From an uncultured bacterium (GTDB lineage Bacteria; Bacillota; Clostridia; Lachnospirales; Lachnospiraceae): a stretch of 29,056 nt of DNA. The notes beneath the pieces are model-generated. The model ran no database searches. It was not told where the DNA came from and was given only the letters and a program-made list of their open reading frames with translations. Shown here in pieces: positions 9,164 to 20,837 of this stretch. The translations under genes were made by a program, and so were the position numbers. The DNA lies in NCBI GenBank assembly GCA_905215155.1, contig CAJMPJ010000045.1, positions 1 through 29,056 of the forward strand, given 5' to 3'. The number at the start of each line of letters is the position of its first letter. The stretch's first letter is position 1.

Positions 9164-10000
9164 ATGAAATTAAAAAACAGAAATTCTAAAATCAGCAAAT
9201 GCCTCCTTTATGTGGTTTTGGTTATTCTGACCTTTACCATGCTGGTTCCCTTTGCCTGGATGTTTTCCGCTTCCTTAAAACTGGATAAAGACGTATTTGT
9301 TTTCCCGATCCAGTGGATTCCCCAAAATCCCAGATGGCGGAACTATCTGGATATCTGGACAAAGATCCCGCTTATGACCTTTGTATTGAATACAGTGAAA
9401 ATCACGCTGATTGTAACTGCTTTGCAGCTTTTGACCAGCAGCTTTGCAGCATATGCGTTTGCAAAATTGAAATTCCGTTACAAAAACACCTTGTTTATGG
9501 CTTATATCGCAACCATCGCGGTTCCGTGGCAGGTATACATGGTTCCCCAGTTTATGATGATGAGAAACTTCGGGTTAAACGATTCTCATCTGGCCATCAT
9601 CTTCCTCCAGGCGTTCTCTGCCTTTGGCGTGTTCATGATGCGTCAGTTCTATCAGGGCATTCCCGATGAACTGTGTGAAGCGGCAAGGATTGACGGTATG
9701 AGCGAGTATCAGATCTATGCAAGGATCATGCTGCCATTGTCAAAACCGGCACTTTCCACACTGACCATATTTACCTTTGTTAATACATGGAATGATTTCT
9801 TAGGACCTTTGATCTATTTAAAGTCAGAGGCCAAAAAAACATTGCAGTTAGGACTGAAAATGTTCATCAGCCAGTATAGTTCAGAATATGGTTTGATTAT
9901 GGCTGCGTCGGTTCTGTCCCTGATTCCTGTGCTTATCGTGTTCCTGTCTCTGCAGAAGCACTTTGTGGAAGGTGTTGCTGCAACTGGTGTGAAAGGGTAA
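9164..10000 (+). CDS. Sugar ABC transporter permease, MalG-like
   Basis: 278 aa, normal length for the MalG (CUT1) class, with about six membrane helices, the first near residues 14-35. The EAA loop is EAARIDGMSEYQIYARIMLP, residues 172-191, which docks with the ATPase. The RBS AAAGGAGG lies 9 nt before the ATG. The typical C-terminal ending (LQKHFVEGVAATGVKG) is intact. It follows the MalF-like gene closely and is followed after 4 nt by the glucuronidase gene, so transport and breakdown are expressed together. Confidence 0.94.
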   Translation: MKLKNRNSKISKCLLYVVLVILTFTMLVPFAWMFSASLKLDKDVFVFPIQWIPQNPRWRNYLDIWTKIPLMTFVLNTVKITLIVTALQLLTSSFAAYAFAKLKFRYKNTLFMAYIATIAVPWQVYMVPQFMMMRNFGLNDSHLAIIFLQAFSAFGVFMMRQFYQGIPDELCEAARIDGMSEYQIYARIMLPLSKPALSTLTIFTFVNTWNDFLGPLIYLKSEAKKTLQLGLKMFISQYSSEYGLIMAASVLSLIPVLIVFLSLQKHFVEGVAATGVKG

Positions 10001-10004
10001 AGAG

Positions 10005-11834
10005 ATGAAACAAATAAAAAATTTCGTGGACAATATTCATAATGAAGCTTATAAGGACCATTATATGTCTCCTTTATTGGAGGCCGGATCTTATGTGCTA
10101 TCCGGCGGCAGAAAAGAAGTGTCCTTAAACGGAAACTGGAATTTTTCCGTAGATATGTATGATAACTGTCTCAGAGCCAAATGGTTTCTGGAAGAGAAAA
10201 CAAATTCAGAGGGGCGCAGAGTTCCTTTGGATTATGGGTTTGATGACTGGGAGGAGATCCCGGTGCCGGCAGTATGGAACCTTGTGAAACCGGAATATTT
10301 TTATTATGAGGGACCGGCGGTATATAGCCGCCGGTTCTTTTTAAAAGAGAATCCGGGAGGGCGTGTGTTCCTGCAGTTTGGTGCTGTATCCTATGAGGCA
10401 AGAATCTTTCTAAACGGTGTTTTTCTGGGACTGCATAAGGGTGGTTCCACGCCCTTTGGAATAGAAGTGACGAAGCAGTTAAAGGAAGAAAACCGGCTTA
10501 TCGTAATTGCAGATAATACCAGACGTCAGGATCAGATCCCCAGTGAAAATACGGACTGGTTTTTATATGGGGGTATCTACCGCAGTGTATCCCTTCTTTT
10601 TGTACCCGATATTTATATCAAAGATATGAACGTTCATTTGAATGACCGGGAAAATAAGGAGATAAAGGTTTCCGTATCTTTAGGCGGCTGTGAACAATTT
10701 TTAGAAGGAGAAGCCGTTTTCTCCATTCCAGAGCTTCAGTTAGAGACGGTGATTTCCATTGGAACAGAGGGAGATGGACAGGCTGTTTTTAAAGCAGATG
10801 GACTTTCTCTGTGGAATCCGGAGGACCCTAAATTATATGAAGTTTTCGTAAAACTCCGCATCCGGGGGCAGGTTCTTGATGAGGTAAGAGACCGGATCGG
10901 TTTCCGTACGGTGGAAACGAAAGGAGGAAAGATCCTCTTAAATGGAAAACCGGTCTTCCTTCGGGGGGCCTGTCTGCATGAGGAGACGGAGGAGCATGGG
11001 AAGGCGGTTACGAAAGAAGACATCCGTCAGGCCTTTAAAAAAGCCAGAGAAATGAACTGCAATTTTCTGCGTCTGGCTCATTATCCTCATACGGAGTGGG
11101 CTTCTCAGCTGGCAGATGAGGAAGGTATTCTTTTATGGGAGGAGATCCCGGTTTACTGGTGGATTGATTTTGCCAATCCACATACCCTGAAAGATGCAAA
11201 AAACCAGCTTATGGAACTGATCAAAAGAGATTTTAACCGGGCCAGCGTGGTGATCTGGTCTGTGGGCAACGAAAATCCCGATACAGACGAACGGTATCAC
11301 TTTATGAGGGAACTGGCTGAAACCGCAAAAGCCTGTGACCCCAGCCGTCTGGTGTCTGCGGCCTGTCTGGTGGATGTAGTAAATTTAAAAATATCCGACC
11401 GGCTGGAAGGACATTTGGATGTCATCGGATTTAATGAATACTATGGCTGGTATGATCCGGATTATGAAAAGCTGAATGTGATTTTGGAAGGCTCAACCCC
11501 AGATAAACCAGTGGTCATCAGTGAATTCGGAGCAGATGGTTATCTGCCAGATGGTAAGGCTGGAAGTAACGTGCGGGGATCTGAAGAGGAGCAAAAGGAG
11601 ATTTACGAAAAACAGGTTGCAATTTTCAGGAATACCGACTATATTCAGGGCACGTCACCATGGATATTGTTTGATTACCGGACCCCCAAGCGGCTGGGGG
11701 CGTATCAGAAAGGATATAATATCAAAGGGCTTGTGACTGCGGACCGGAAACGGGAAAAGCCTGCTTTTTCAGTAATGAAGGACTTTTATGAGGAGGTAAT
11801 GAAAGATGAGCAAGCAGATGGAAGCCCTGTTTGA
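10005..11834 (+). CDS. GH2 beta-glucuronidase-like enzyme (UidA-like)
   Basis: 609 aa, close to the E. coli enzyme (about 600). Domains in order: N-terminal sugar-binding jelly roll (LNGNWNFSVD, YSRRFFL), immunoglobulin-like middle domain, and C-terminal TIM barrel. Acid/base Glu423 is in WSVGNENP and nucleophile Glu507 in VISEFGADG. Near the end YNIKGLVTADRKREKP carries Asn572-x-Lys574, matching the NxK motif that recognizes the uronate carboxylate in GH2 beta-glucuronidases. NTDWFLYGGIYRSV also resembles that subgroup. No signal peptide, so it acts on imported substrate, releasing terminal beta-linked glucuronate. The start is 4 nt after the permease stop with a modest RBS. Its last 29 bases overlap the GH88 gene. 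Another uronate-specific GH2 activity is possible. Confidence 0.87.
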   Translation: MKQIKNFVDNIHNEAYKDHYMSPLLEAGSYVLSGGRKEVSLNGNWNFSVDMYDNCLRAKWFLEEKTNSEGRRVPLDYGFDDWEEIPVPAVWNLVKPEYFYYEGPAVYSRRFFLKENPGGRVFLQFGAVSYEARIFLNGVFLGLHKGGSTPFGIEVTKQLKEENRLIVIADNTRRQDQIPSENTDWFLYGGIYRSVSLLFVPDIYIKDMNVHLNDRENKEIKVSVSLGGCEQFLEGEAVFSIPELQLETVISIGTEGDGQAVFKADGLSLWNPEDPKLYEVFVKLRIRGQVLDEVRDRIGFRTVETKGGKILLNGKPVFLRGACLHEETEEHGKAVTKEDIRQAFKKAREMNCNFLRLAHYPHTEWASQLADEEGILLWEEIPVYWWIDFANPHTLKDAKNQLMELIKRDFNRASVVIWSVGNENPDTDERYHFMRELAETAKACDPSRLVSAACLVDVVNLKISDRLEGHLDVIGFNEYYGWYDPDYEKLNVILEGSTPDKPVVISEFGADGYLPDGKAGSNVRGSEEEQKEIYEKQVAIFRNTDYIQGTSPWILFDYRTPKRLGAYQKGYNIKGLVTADRKREKPAFSVMKDFYEEVMKDEQADGSPV

Positions 11835-12987
11835 AGAAAAACCGGAGCTTACAGAGGAAAAATGCCGTGAAGCTATGAATTTTGCGGTGATACAGGTAAA
11901 AGATAATTTAAAGGAATTTACCCATTCCTTTAAAAAAGCGTACAGCGAAAACGGTTTTTACCAAGCAACTCCTAATGTGAACTGGACCACCGGATTCTGG
12001 ACCGGACAGATTTGGCTGGCTTATGAATGGAGCAGGGCAGAGGAGTTAAAAAATGCCGGACAGATCCAGATCAAAAGCTTTTTGGACCGGATCGACCGTA
12101 AGATCGAAGTGGATCACCATGATATGGGTTTTTTGTATTCTCCCTCCTGCGTGGCAGGCTACAAACTGGCAGGGGATGAGCTGGGGAAAGAAGCGGCCAT
12201 AAAAGCGGCAGACCAGCTAATCAGCCGGTTCCAGCCGGTAGGGGGATTTATCCAGGCTTGGGGACCCATGAATCAGCCGGAAAACTACCGCTTCATCATT
12301 GACTGTCTGTTAAACCTGCCTTTGTTATACTGGGCGACGGAAGAAACCGGCGATGAAAAATATCGGGAGATTGCAGAAAAACATATTCATACCGCCCTCG
12401 CCAATGTGATCCGGGAGGATGATTCTACCTGGCATACCTTTTTCATGAACATGGAGACGGGAGCACCGGATCATGGAGCTACCTGTCAGGGATACAGAGA
12501 CGGGTCAGCATGGGCCAGGGGCCAGGCTTGGGGTGTCTACGGCTGTGCCATGGCTTACCGTTATACCAGCCGTCCGGAATACATCAACGATTTTAAGCGG
12601 GTGACCACATACTTTCTGGAGCATCTTCCATCGGATCTGGTTCCGTATTGGGATCTGGAATTTGGGGAAGGCTCCACAGAGCCAAGAGATTCCTCTTCTG
12701 CATCCATAGCAGCCTGCGGTATGCTTGAGATGGCAAAGTATCTGGAGGAAGAGGAGGCCGCTTATTATACCTCCATGGCGAAAAAGATCATGGCATCTTT
12801 AGTGGAGCATTATGCGGTAAAGGATTTAAAGGAATCCAATGGATTGGTTCTTCACAGCACCTATTCCAAGAAGTCTCCTTACAATACCTGCACTCCGGAA
12901 GGGGTAGACGAATGCAACATCTGGGGAGATTATTTCTATATGGAAGCCCTGACCCGGTTATCCACGGATTGGAATCCTTATTGGTAA
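11806..12987 (+). CDS. GH88 unsaturated glucuronyl hydrolase
   Basis: 393 aa, similar to Bacillus UGL (about 377). It is an (alpha/alpha)6-barrel enzyme that removes 4,5-unsaturated glucuronate from oligosaccharides made by polysaccharide lyases, by hydrating the double bond. The two key aspartates are visible: Asp106 in VDHHDMGFLYSPS and Asp166 in RFIIDCLLNLPLLYW, spaced like Asp88 and Asp149 of the Bacillus enzyme. Other family signatures are NWTTGFWTGQIWLAYE, GSAWARGQAWGVYG and the ending DECNIWGDYFYMEALTRL. No signal peptide. An AGGAGGT lies 8 nt before the ATG inside the preceding gene, so the 29-base overlap is genuine and suggests coupled translation. Its presence implies a lyase step; the heparinase-like gene of the divergent operon is the obvious partner. 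Confidence 0.93.
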   Translation: MSKQMEALFEEKPELTEEKCREAMNFAVIQVKDNLKEFTHSFKKAYSENGFYQATPNVNWTTGFWTGQIWLAYEWSRAEELKNAGQIQIKSFLDRIDRKIEVDHHDMGFLYSPSCVAGYKLAGDELGKEAAIKAADQLISRFQPVGGFIQAWGPMNQPENYRFIIDCLLNLPLLYWATEETGDEKYREIAEKHIHTALANVIREDDSTWHTFFMNMETGAPDHGATCQGYRDGSAWARGQAWGVYGCAMAYRYTSRPEYINDFKRVTTYFLEHLPSDLVPYWDLEFGEGSTEPRDSSSASIAACGMLEMAKYLEEEEAAYYTSMAKKIMASLVEHYAVKDLKESNGLVLHSTYSKKSPYNTCTPEGVDECNIWGDYFYMEALTRLSTDWNPYW

Positions 12988-13020
12988 TATTTGAAATCAT
13001 TTGAAAAGAGGCAGAATAAT

Positions 13021-14721
13021 ATGAAACTAGAAACGAAACAGGAGTTCCGTCAATGGATGTTTCAGGTTCTGGAGCCCTTAAAGCCCTTGTACAGCCAAGG
13101 CTGTGCGAGGCTCCATTTGGGTGATACCGGCGTCACATATCCCAAAACCAGCATTGAGATGGAGGCGTTTTCCCGTCCCTTGTGGGCACTGGTTCCCTTC
13201 TGGCTCGGAGGAGGTAGCGGGTTTGAAGAGATTTATCAGAAAGGCCTCTTAAACGGAACGGATCCAGCCCATCCGGAATATTGGGGCGGATTTGGAGACT
13301 ATGACCAGAAGTTTGTAGAAATGGCAGCCATCGCCTGCAGCTTGATTTTCACCCCGGAAAAAACCTGGGAACCCTTAGGAGATCAGGGAAAAGAAAATCT
13401 GGCAAACTGGCTTTACGGAATCAATGAGCACATCATTCCTGACTGTAACTGGCAGTTTTTTATGATTCTTGTCAATGTGGCTTTAAAGAAACTGGGGTGC
13501 CGTTACAGCGAAGAAAGCCTGGCTTCGGGACTCGCTAAAATAGAAAGCTATTATCTGGGGGAAGGCTGGTACCGGGATGGCGGCTCTTGCCAAAAGGATT
13601 ATTACATTTCCTTCGCTCTCCATTACTATGGACTGATCTATGCGGTAGTCATGGAAAAGGAGGACCCGGAACGCAGCCTGCGTTTTAAGGAACGAGCCAC
13701 ATTATTTGCCGGAGAGTTTCTTTACTGGTTTGATGAAAATGGAGCAGCGCTTCCCTACGGAAGAAGTCTTTCCTACCGGTTTGGAGAGGCCGCATTCTGG
13801 TCGGCGTACCTATTTGCCGGTCTTGATGATATTCCGGTGGGAGTGGTAAAGGGAATTATCAGCCGTCATTTGAACTGGTGGATGGAGCAGAAGATGTTTG
13901 ACCGGGATGGAGTACTGACCATAGGCTACAGCTATCCCAACCTGATTATGGCAGAGCGCTACAATGCACCCGGTTCGCCGTACTGGGGCATGAAGACCCT
14001 TTTATGCCTGGGACTGCCGGATGACCACCCGTTCTGGACCGCAAAAGCAGAAGCACTGCCGGAACTTTCCGGTCGAAAGCTGTTAAAGCAGGCAGATATG
14101 CTGATGCACCGCCGGGGAGGCGATGTGGTGGCTTATCCGGCAGGCGTATGTGAAACATATGGACACGGTCATGTGCCTGAGAAATATTCAAAGTTCGCAT
14201 ATTCCACCAGATTTGGTTTTTCGGTGGCCAGGAGTCAGATCGTGCTTCATGAAAATGCACCTGATTCCACTCTGGCATTTGTCATTGACGGAGATGATTA
14301 TGTATTTGTAAGAAAATACAGTGATTTCTATGAAGTATCCGAAGAACGGGTCATCAGCAGCTGGCATCCATTCCCGGGAATCAAAGTAAATACCACCATT
14401 GTTCCTCAGGATTATGGCCATTTAAGAGTTCATGTAATCGAGAGCCAGTTTGATTGTGTGGCTTACGACTGCGGTTTTTCCGTAGAGAAATTTACGGAAG
14501 AGTACGAACAAAAGGCAGAGGGAGAGCAGTCCTATATTTTCCAGAAAAAGCAGGGATGCAAAGTATCCGGAAAGGGTCCCGGGGCCAAAGGCGTGATAAT
14601 AGAAGCAGACCCGAATACCAATGTACTTTATCCGAATGCCTCCATTCCGGCAGTATCCTATCGCATAAAAAAAGGGGAATCCGTTCGCCTGGAGACCATG
14701 GTAACAAGCTTTGTCCGGTAA
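13021..14721 (+). CDS. DUF2264 family protein (possible uronate-active glycosidase)
   Basis: 566 aa from the ATG at 13021, behind AAGAGG; an upstream TTG at 12991 has no RBS. No signal peptide. Residues 20-370 match DUF2264 by recurrent signatures: EAFSRPLWALVPFW, AHPEYWGGFGDYDQKFVEMA, NWQFFMILVNVALKKLG, YYLGEGWYRDGG, ALPYGRSLSYRFGEAAFW and GIISRHLNWWM. The composition is mainly helical, like an (alpha/alpha) barrel, and the C-terminal 200 aa look like a beta-rich domain. DUF2264 proteins recur in polysaccharide loci. I recall, without being able to verify it, that a related group has been assigned beta-glucuronidase activity (GH154). Acidic and aromatic residues in HPEYWGGFGDYD and GWYRDGGS are candidate active-site residues. 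Position between GH88 and LacZ supports a role on the same glycan. Exact activity unknown. Confidence 0.82.
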   Translation: MKLETKQEFRQWMFQVLEPLKPLYSQGCARLHLGDTGVTYPKTSIEMEAFSRPLWALVPFWLGGGSGFEEIYQKGLLNGTDPAHPEYWGGFGDYDQKFVEMAAIACSLIFTPEKTWEPLGDQGKENLANWLYGINEHIIPDCNWQFFMILVNVALKKLGCRYSEESLASGLAKIESYYLGEGWYRDGGSCQKDYYISFALHYYGLIYAVVMEKEDPERSLRFKERATLFAGEFLYWFDENGAALPYGRSLSYRFGEAAFWSAYLFAGLDDIPVGVVKGIISRHLNWWMEQKMFDRDGVLTIGYSYPNLIMAERYNAPGSPYWGMKTLLCLGLPDDHPFWTAKAEALPELSGRKLLKQADMLMHRRGGDVVAYPAGVCETYGHGHVPEKYSKFAYSTRFGFSVARSQIVLHENAPDSTLAFVIDGDDYVFVRKYSDFYEVSEERVISSWHPFPGIKVNTTIVPQDYGHLRVHVIESQFDCVAYDCGFSVEKFTEEYEQKAEGEQSYIFQKKQGCKVSGKGPGAKGVIIEADPNTNVLYPNASIPAVSYRIKKGESVRLETMVTSFVR

Positions 14722-17784
<3,063 letters not shown>

Positions 17785-17795
17785 AAAAGGAGGGG

Positions 17796-17841
17796 CAGGA
17801 AAAGGAGTCTTATGGTTTTCCTTTTGCCTGTCTCTTTTTTT
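17796..17841 (+). terminator. Terminator of the transporter/glycosidase operon
   Basis: CAGGAAAAGGA (17796-17806) pairs with TCCTTTTGCCTG (17819-17830), leaving one bulged G, and is followed by TCTCTTTTTTT. It starts 12 bases after the lacZ stop. The stretch from here to 17968 holds no further gene; I saw no clear promoter in it for the cupin gene. Confidence 0.85.
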
Positions 17842-17968
17842 ATATAAAAATGGGAAAAACTTCTTTAAAATGGTTGTTTTTCTTCTTTATGCGTGGTAAT
17901 TTGATTAAAGAATATATAACTGGAGGTTAAGTCACACAGAGTAAAAAACACGAAAGCGAGGTCATGAT

Positions 17969-18298
17969 ATGAAGATTGTTTTTAATGAAATTGAGGAAGC
18001 GGTCCTGCCTCAGTTTCAAGGAGGGGAAAAAGAATTTAAAACCAGAATGTTTGCGGATCAATACAATAAGATCCAGCGGGGGAGATTAGAGCCGGGAGCT
18101 TCCATCGGAATGCATACTCACGATACCAGCAGTGAGATCATCTATATTCTTGAGGGTAATGGAACGGTGCTGTTTGACGAAGGAAGAGAATCCGTTAAGG
18201 CAGGCGAGTGTCATTACTGTCCCAAGGGACATGCTCACAGCCTTATTAATAGCGGAGATAAGGAGTTGGTGTTTTTTGCAGTAGTTCCTCAGCAATAA
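17969..18298 (+). CDS. Small cupin-domain protein
   Basis: 109 aa single-domain cupin. Motif 1 is GMHTHDTSSEIIYILEGNG, giving likely metal ligands His49, His51 and Glu56. Motif 2 is GECHYCPKGHAHSLINSGD, giving His90 (or His88). Such small cupins bind a metal and may be isomerases, sugar-binding proteins or regulators; the sequence does not say which. RBS GCGAGG lies about 7 nt before the ATG. It follows the operon terminator, so it is transcribed separately from the glycan genes and any link to them is only positional. Confidence 0.85.
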   Translation: MKIVFNEIEEAVLPQFQGGEKEFKTRMFADQYNKIQRGRLEPGASIGMHTHDTSSEIIYILEGNGTVLFDEGRESVKAGECHYCPKGHAHSLINSGDKELVFFAVVPQQ

Positions 18299-18364
18299 CA
18301 GATGCGTCTTTTAAGGCTAAAATGAAATCGTAATAGAAAATAAGTGAAAAAACGGGGGCAATGT

Positions 18365-18724
18365 ATGAAGTATCAGTGGATTGATGAGTATTTGAAAGCA
18401 ATGAAAGGGGTGTCCAGTGATGTGAAAGAGGAATGGAACTGGACCAGATATTTTATAGGTGATAAGATGTTTGCGGCTGTCTGCAGGGATGAGCAGGGAG
18501 AAGACCATTTGATCAATTTAAAGCTGGAACCTGCGGAGGGAGCGTTTTTAAGACAGCAGTATGAAGATATTGTTCCGGGATATGACATGGACAAGATCCA
18601 CTGGAATTCTGTAAAAACCAATGGAACTGTTCCTGAGAATCTATTAAAGGACCTGCTTGAAAAATCCTATTATCTGGTATTTTCCAAGCTTTCCAAAAAA
18701 CAGCAGGAGGAATTGTCTTCATAA
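18365..18724 (+). CDS. MmcQ/YjbR family protein
   Basis: 119 aa from the ATG at 18365, behind a GGGGG stretch; a GTG at 18344 has no RBS. It matches the small MmcQ/YjbR fold (CyaY-like), with the usual pattern: WTRYFIGDKMFAAVCRD, HLINLKLEPAEG, DIVPGYDMDKIHWNSV, and the helix PENLLKDLLEKSYYLVFSKL. Members are annotated as DNA-binding, but their function is poorly established. It lies 66 bases after the cupin gene on the same strand with no terminator between, so the two may be co-transcribed. Confidence 0.85.
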   Translation: MKYQWIDEYLKAMKGVSSDVKEEWNWTRYFIGDKMFAAVCRDEQGEDHLINLKLEPAEGAFLRQQYEDIVPGYDMDKIHWNSVKTNGTVPENLLKDLLEKSYYLVFSKLSKKQQEELSS

Positions 18725-18729
18725 ATTGC

Positions 18730-18758
18730 TTGACAAATGAAAATATTGGCAGTATTCT
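18730..18758 (+). promoter_or_regulatory. Strong sigma-A promoter of a short transcription unit
   Basis: A perfect TTGACA (18730-18735), a 17-nt spacer and TATTCT (18753-18758, 4 of 6) lie just after the YjbR stop codon. The predicted start near 18765 gives a 40-nt leader to the small gene at 18806. It is one of the best sigma-A matches in the window. Confidence 0.75.
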
Positions 18759-18805
18759 TATTGCTGAAACGATTAACGAAATTTTAAGAAAAGGAGGCAG
18801 TAACT

Positions 18806-18913
18806 ATGATGAGCATCAACAACATGATTGGAATCAATGGAGTTAATGGAATGGGATTTCACGTTACATTCATTCAGTCTGCCTCATGGAATATAGTCTC
18901 CCTGCGTATTTAA
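18806..18913 (+). CDS. Small 35-codon ORF in its own transcription unit, unknown function
   Basis: AAAAGGAGG ends 8 nt before an ATG (ATGATG), giving an excellent RBS. The peptide begins MMSINNMIGINGVNGMGF and ends SASWNIVSLRI. The first half is Asn/Gly/Ile/Met-rich and quasi-repetitive (IGINGVNGMG); the second half is amphipathic with one Trp. There is no signal peptide or clear membrane helix, and I do not recognise a family. A consensus promoter stands 48 bases upstream and two strong terminators follow within 130 bases, so it would make a transcript of about 230 nt. It could encode a small protein, or the RNA itself could be the product. The stretch 18725-19094 contains nothing else recognisable. 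Confidence 0.55.
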   Translation: MMSINNMIGINGVNGMGFHVTFIQSASWNIVSLRI

Positions 18914-18960
18914 TAAAGGGATCACTTCAGCTCTTAGTAAGAGTATTTTATGAGTTTAAA

Positions 18961-18993
18961 CCGCAGTCTGAAAGGACTGCGGCTATTTTTTTT
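18961..18993 (+). terminator. Terminator of the 35-codon unit (first of two)
   Basis: A perfect 8-bp stem (CCGCAGTC at 18961-18968, GACTGCGG at 18975-18982) with a 6-nt loop TGAAAG is followed by CTA and eight T residues. It lies 47 bases after the small-ORF stop. Confidence 0.9.
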
Positions 18994-19001
18994 CTGAATT
19001 T

Positions 19002-19042
19002 ACCGGAAAAGGCCGCACTATGCTGCTTTTTCCGGTTTTTTT
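19002..19042 (+). terminator. Second tandem terminator before the ABC exporter
   Basis: A 16-bp stem with one mismatch and one G-T pair (arms 19002-19017 and 19021-19036, 3-nt loop) is followed by a run of T residues to 19042. It begins 8 bases after the first terminator's T tract. Together they block read-through into the exporter genes, which then need a promoter in 19043-19080; I could not identify one convincingly. Confidence 0.85.
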
Positions 19043-19094
19043 AGTATAGATGCGTGAAATTTTCTCGTGTTTGTAAAAGATTAAGGAGGAAAGT

Positions 19095-20837
19095 ATGAAA
19101 AATCTATGGAAGTATGTAAAAAAGTATTGTTTCCTGTACGTCCTTGCGATCGCAGCCATGATCGTCAGCATTCTTCTCGATGCGGCAGCGCCTCAAATCA
19201 CAAAGCACATTATTGATGATGTGATTGTGGGCGGAAAAATGCAGATTCTCATGAAGCTGCTGTTTGGACTTGTAGGAATCGGATTAGGGAGAGCGGTGTT
19301 TCAGTATACCAAAGAATTTATATTTGATTATGCGGCAGCCGGGATTGGCAGCCGATTAAGAAAAGATTTATTCGACCACATTCAGACTTTATCCATGGGC
19401 TATTTTGATAATCATAACACAGGAGAGCTGATGGCAAGAATCAAGGATGATGCGGAACGAATCTGGAATGCCTTTGGGTTCGTGGGGATGCTGGTCCTGG
19501 AGTGTACCATTCATACCGTAGTGGTTATTATCTGCATGTATCGGATCAGTCCGGTATTAACACTGATCCCTTTGGCCATTCTCCCTGTGATCGCCTGGTA
19601 CGCCATTAAGATGGAGAACGGGCTTGGTGAGGTTTACGATAAGATCAGTGAGCAGACCGCAGAATTAAATACGGTTGCGCAGGAAAATCTGGCAGGTGTG
19701 CGTACGGTAAAAGCCTTTGCAAGAGAAGAGCATGAAATTGAAAAATTCAAAAAGAATAACAGAAAGTATTATGACTTAAATATGAGGCAGGCAAAACTCA
19801 TTGTCCGCTATCAGCCAAACATCTCTTTTTTATCCAAAATACTGCTTATGGCTGTCATCGTGATCGGAGGGATTCTTGTGATCCATGATAAGATGACATT
19901 GGGAGATTTAGGTGCCTTTTCGGAATATGCAAGCAATATTATCTGGCCCATGGAAATGATCGGCTGGCTGAGCAACGATCTGGCAGCTGCCATGGCTTCC
20001 AACAAAAAAATCAAAGCAATCATGGAAGAACAGCCGGTGATCAAAAACAATGACAAGCCGGTGTCTCCGGACTTAATTAAGGGGGAACTGGAATTTGAAC
20101 ATGTAAACTTTGAACTAAATGGAAAACGCATTTTAGAGGATATTCACTTCACGTTAAAGAAAGGAAAAACACTGGGGATCATGGGTGTGACCGGTTCAGG
20201 AAAAAGTTCCATCGTCAATCTGATCCAGCGGTTCTATGACGTAACGGACGGAAAGATTCTGCTGGATGGAATTAATATAAAGGATCTTCCCTTGTCTCTT
20301 TTAAGGGGACAGATTTCAGTGGTCATGCAGGATGTGTTTCTCTTTTCCGACAGCATAACGGAAAACATTAAAACCGGTAATAAGGACGCGGCTCAGTGGG
20401 AAAGTGTGCAGCAGGCCTCGATTTCTGCGGAGGCACACAGCTTTATTACAAAACTGTCAGAACAGTATGATACGGTAATCGGAGAACGGGGCGTGGGACT
20501 ATCCGGCGGTCAGAAACAGCGCATCAGCATAGCCAGGGCCATTGCAAAAGAAAGTCCCATCCTGATTTTAGATGATTCCACATCGGCTCTTGATATGGAA
20601 ACTGAGAAGGAAATTGAAGCTCATTTATCGGAGTTAAAAGAGAGCTCCAAAATAATCATCGCCCATCGGATCTCCGCAGTGCGCACCGCAGATGAAATTC
20701 TGATTCTTTCAGAAGGAAAAATCGTTGAACGGGGGACCCATAAGGAGCTTATGGAAAAACGGGGAGAGTATTACAAAACCTATCAGGTGCAGTATGGAGA
20801 GGAGGAAGTAAAATGGCAGTCAATTCCAGCAGAATAG
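19095..20837 (+). CDS. ABC exporter half-transporter, non-canonical ATPase site (BmrC/LmrC-like)
   Basis: 580 aa fused permease-ATPase. Six membrane helices occupy about residues 1-310, and the nucleotide-binding domain about 335-575. Walker A is GVTGSGKSS (about 363-371) and the signature LSGGQ (469-473) is canonical. Walker B reads ILILDDSTSALD, so the catalytic Glu is replaced by Asp494. In heterodimeric exporters of the BmrCD/LmrCD/TM287-288 type, one subunit carries this Asp, and the partner carries a degenerate signature, as seen in the next gene. RBS is AAGGAGG. The ORF overlaps the partner by 25 bases. Likely role: export of drugs, lipids or peptides; substrate not readable from sequence. 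Confidence 0.92.
   Translation: MKNLWKYVKKYCFLYVLAIAAMIVSILLDAAAPQITKHIIDDVIVGGKMQILMKLLFGLVGIGLGRAVFQYTKEFIFDYAAAGIGSRLRKDLFDHIQTLSMGYFDNHNTGELMARIKDDAERIWNAFGFVGMLVLECTIHTVVVIICMYRISPVLTLIPLAILPVIAWYAIKMENGLGEVYDKISEQTAELNTVAQENLAGVRTVKAFAREEHEIEKFKKNNRKYYDLNMRQAKLIVRYQPNISFLSKILLMAVIVIGGILVIHDKMTLGDLGAFSEYASNIIWPMEMIGWLSNDLAAAMASNKKIKAIMEEQPVIKNNDKPVSPDLIKGELEFEHVNFELNGKRILEDIHFTLKKGKTLGIMGVTGSGKSSIVNLIQRFYDVTDGKILLDGINIKDLPLSLLRGQISVVMQDVFLFSDSITENIKTGNKDAAQWESVQQASISAEAHSFITKLSEQYDTVIGERGVGLSGGQKQRISIARAIAKESPILILDDSTSALDMETEKEIEAHLSELKESSKIIIAHRISAVRTADEILILSEGKIVERGTHKELMEKRGEYYKTYQVQYGEEEVKWQSIPAE

Noticed and set aside
12991..13020. TTG start at 12991 for the DUF2264 gene
   Set aside because: It lies 3 bases after the GH88 stop with no separate RBS; the ATG at 13021 has AAGAGG upstream.
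18737..18788. 16-codon frame from an ATG at 18737 just after the TTGACA box
   Set aside because: It overlaps the -10 element and has no RBS, so it would not be translated from the identified promoter.
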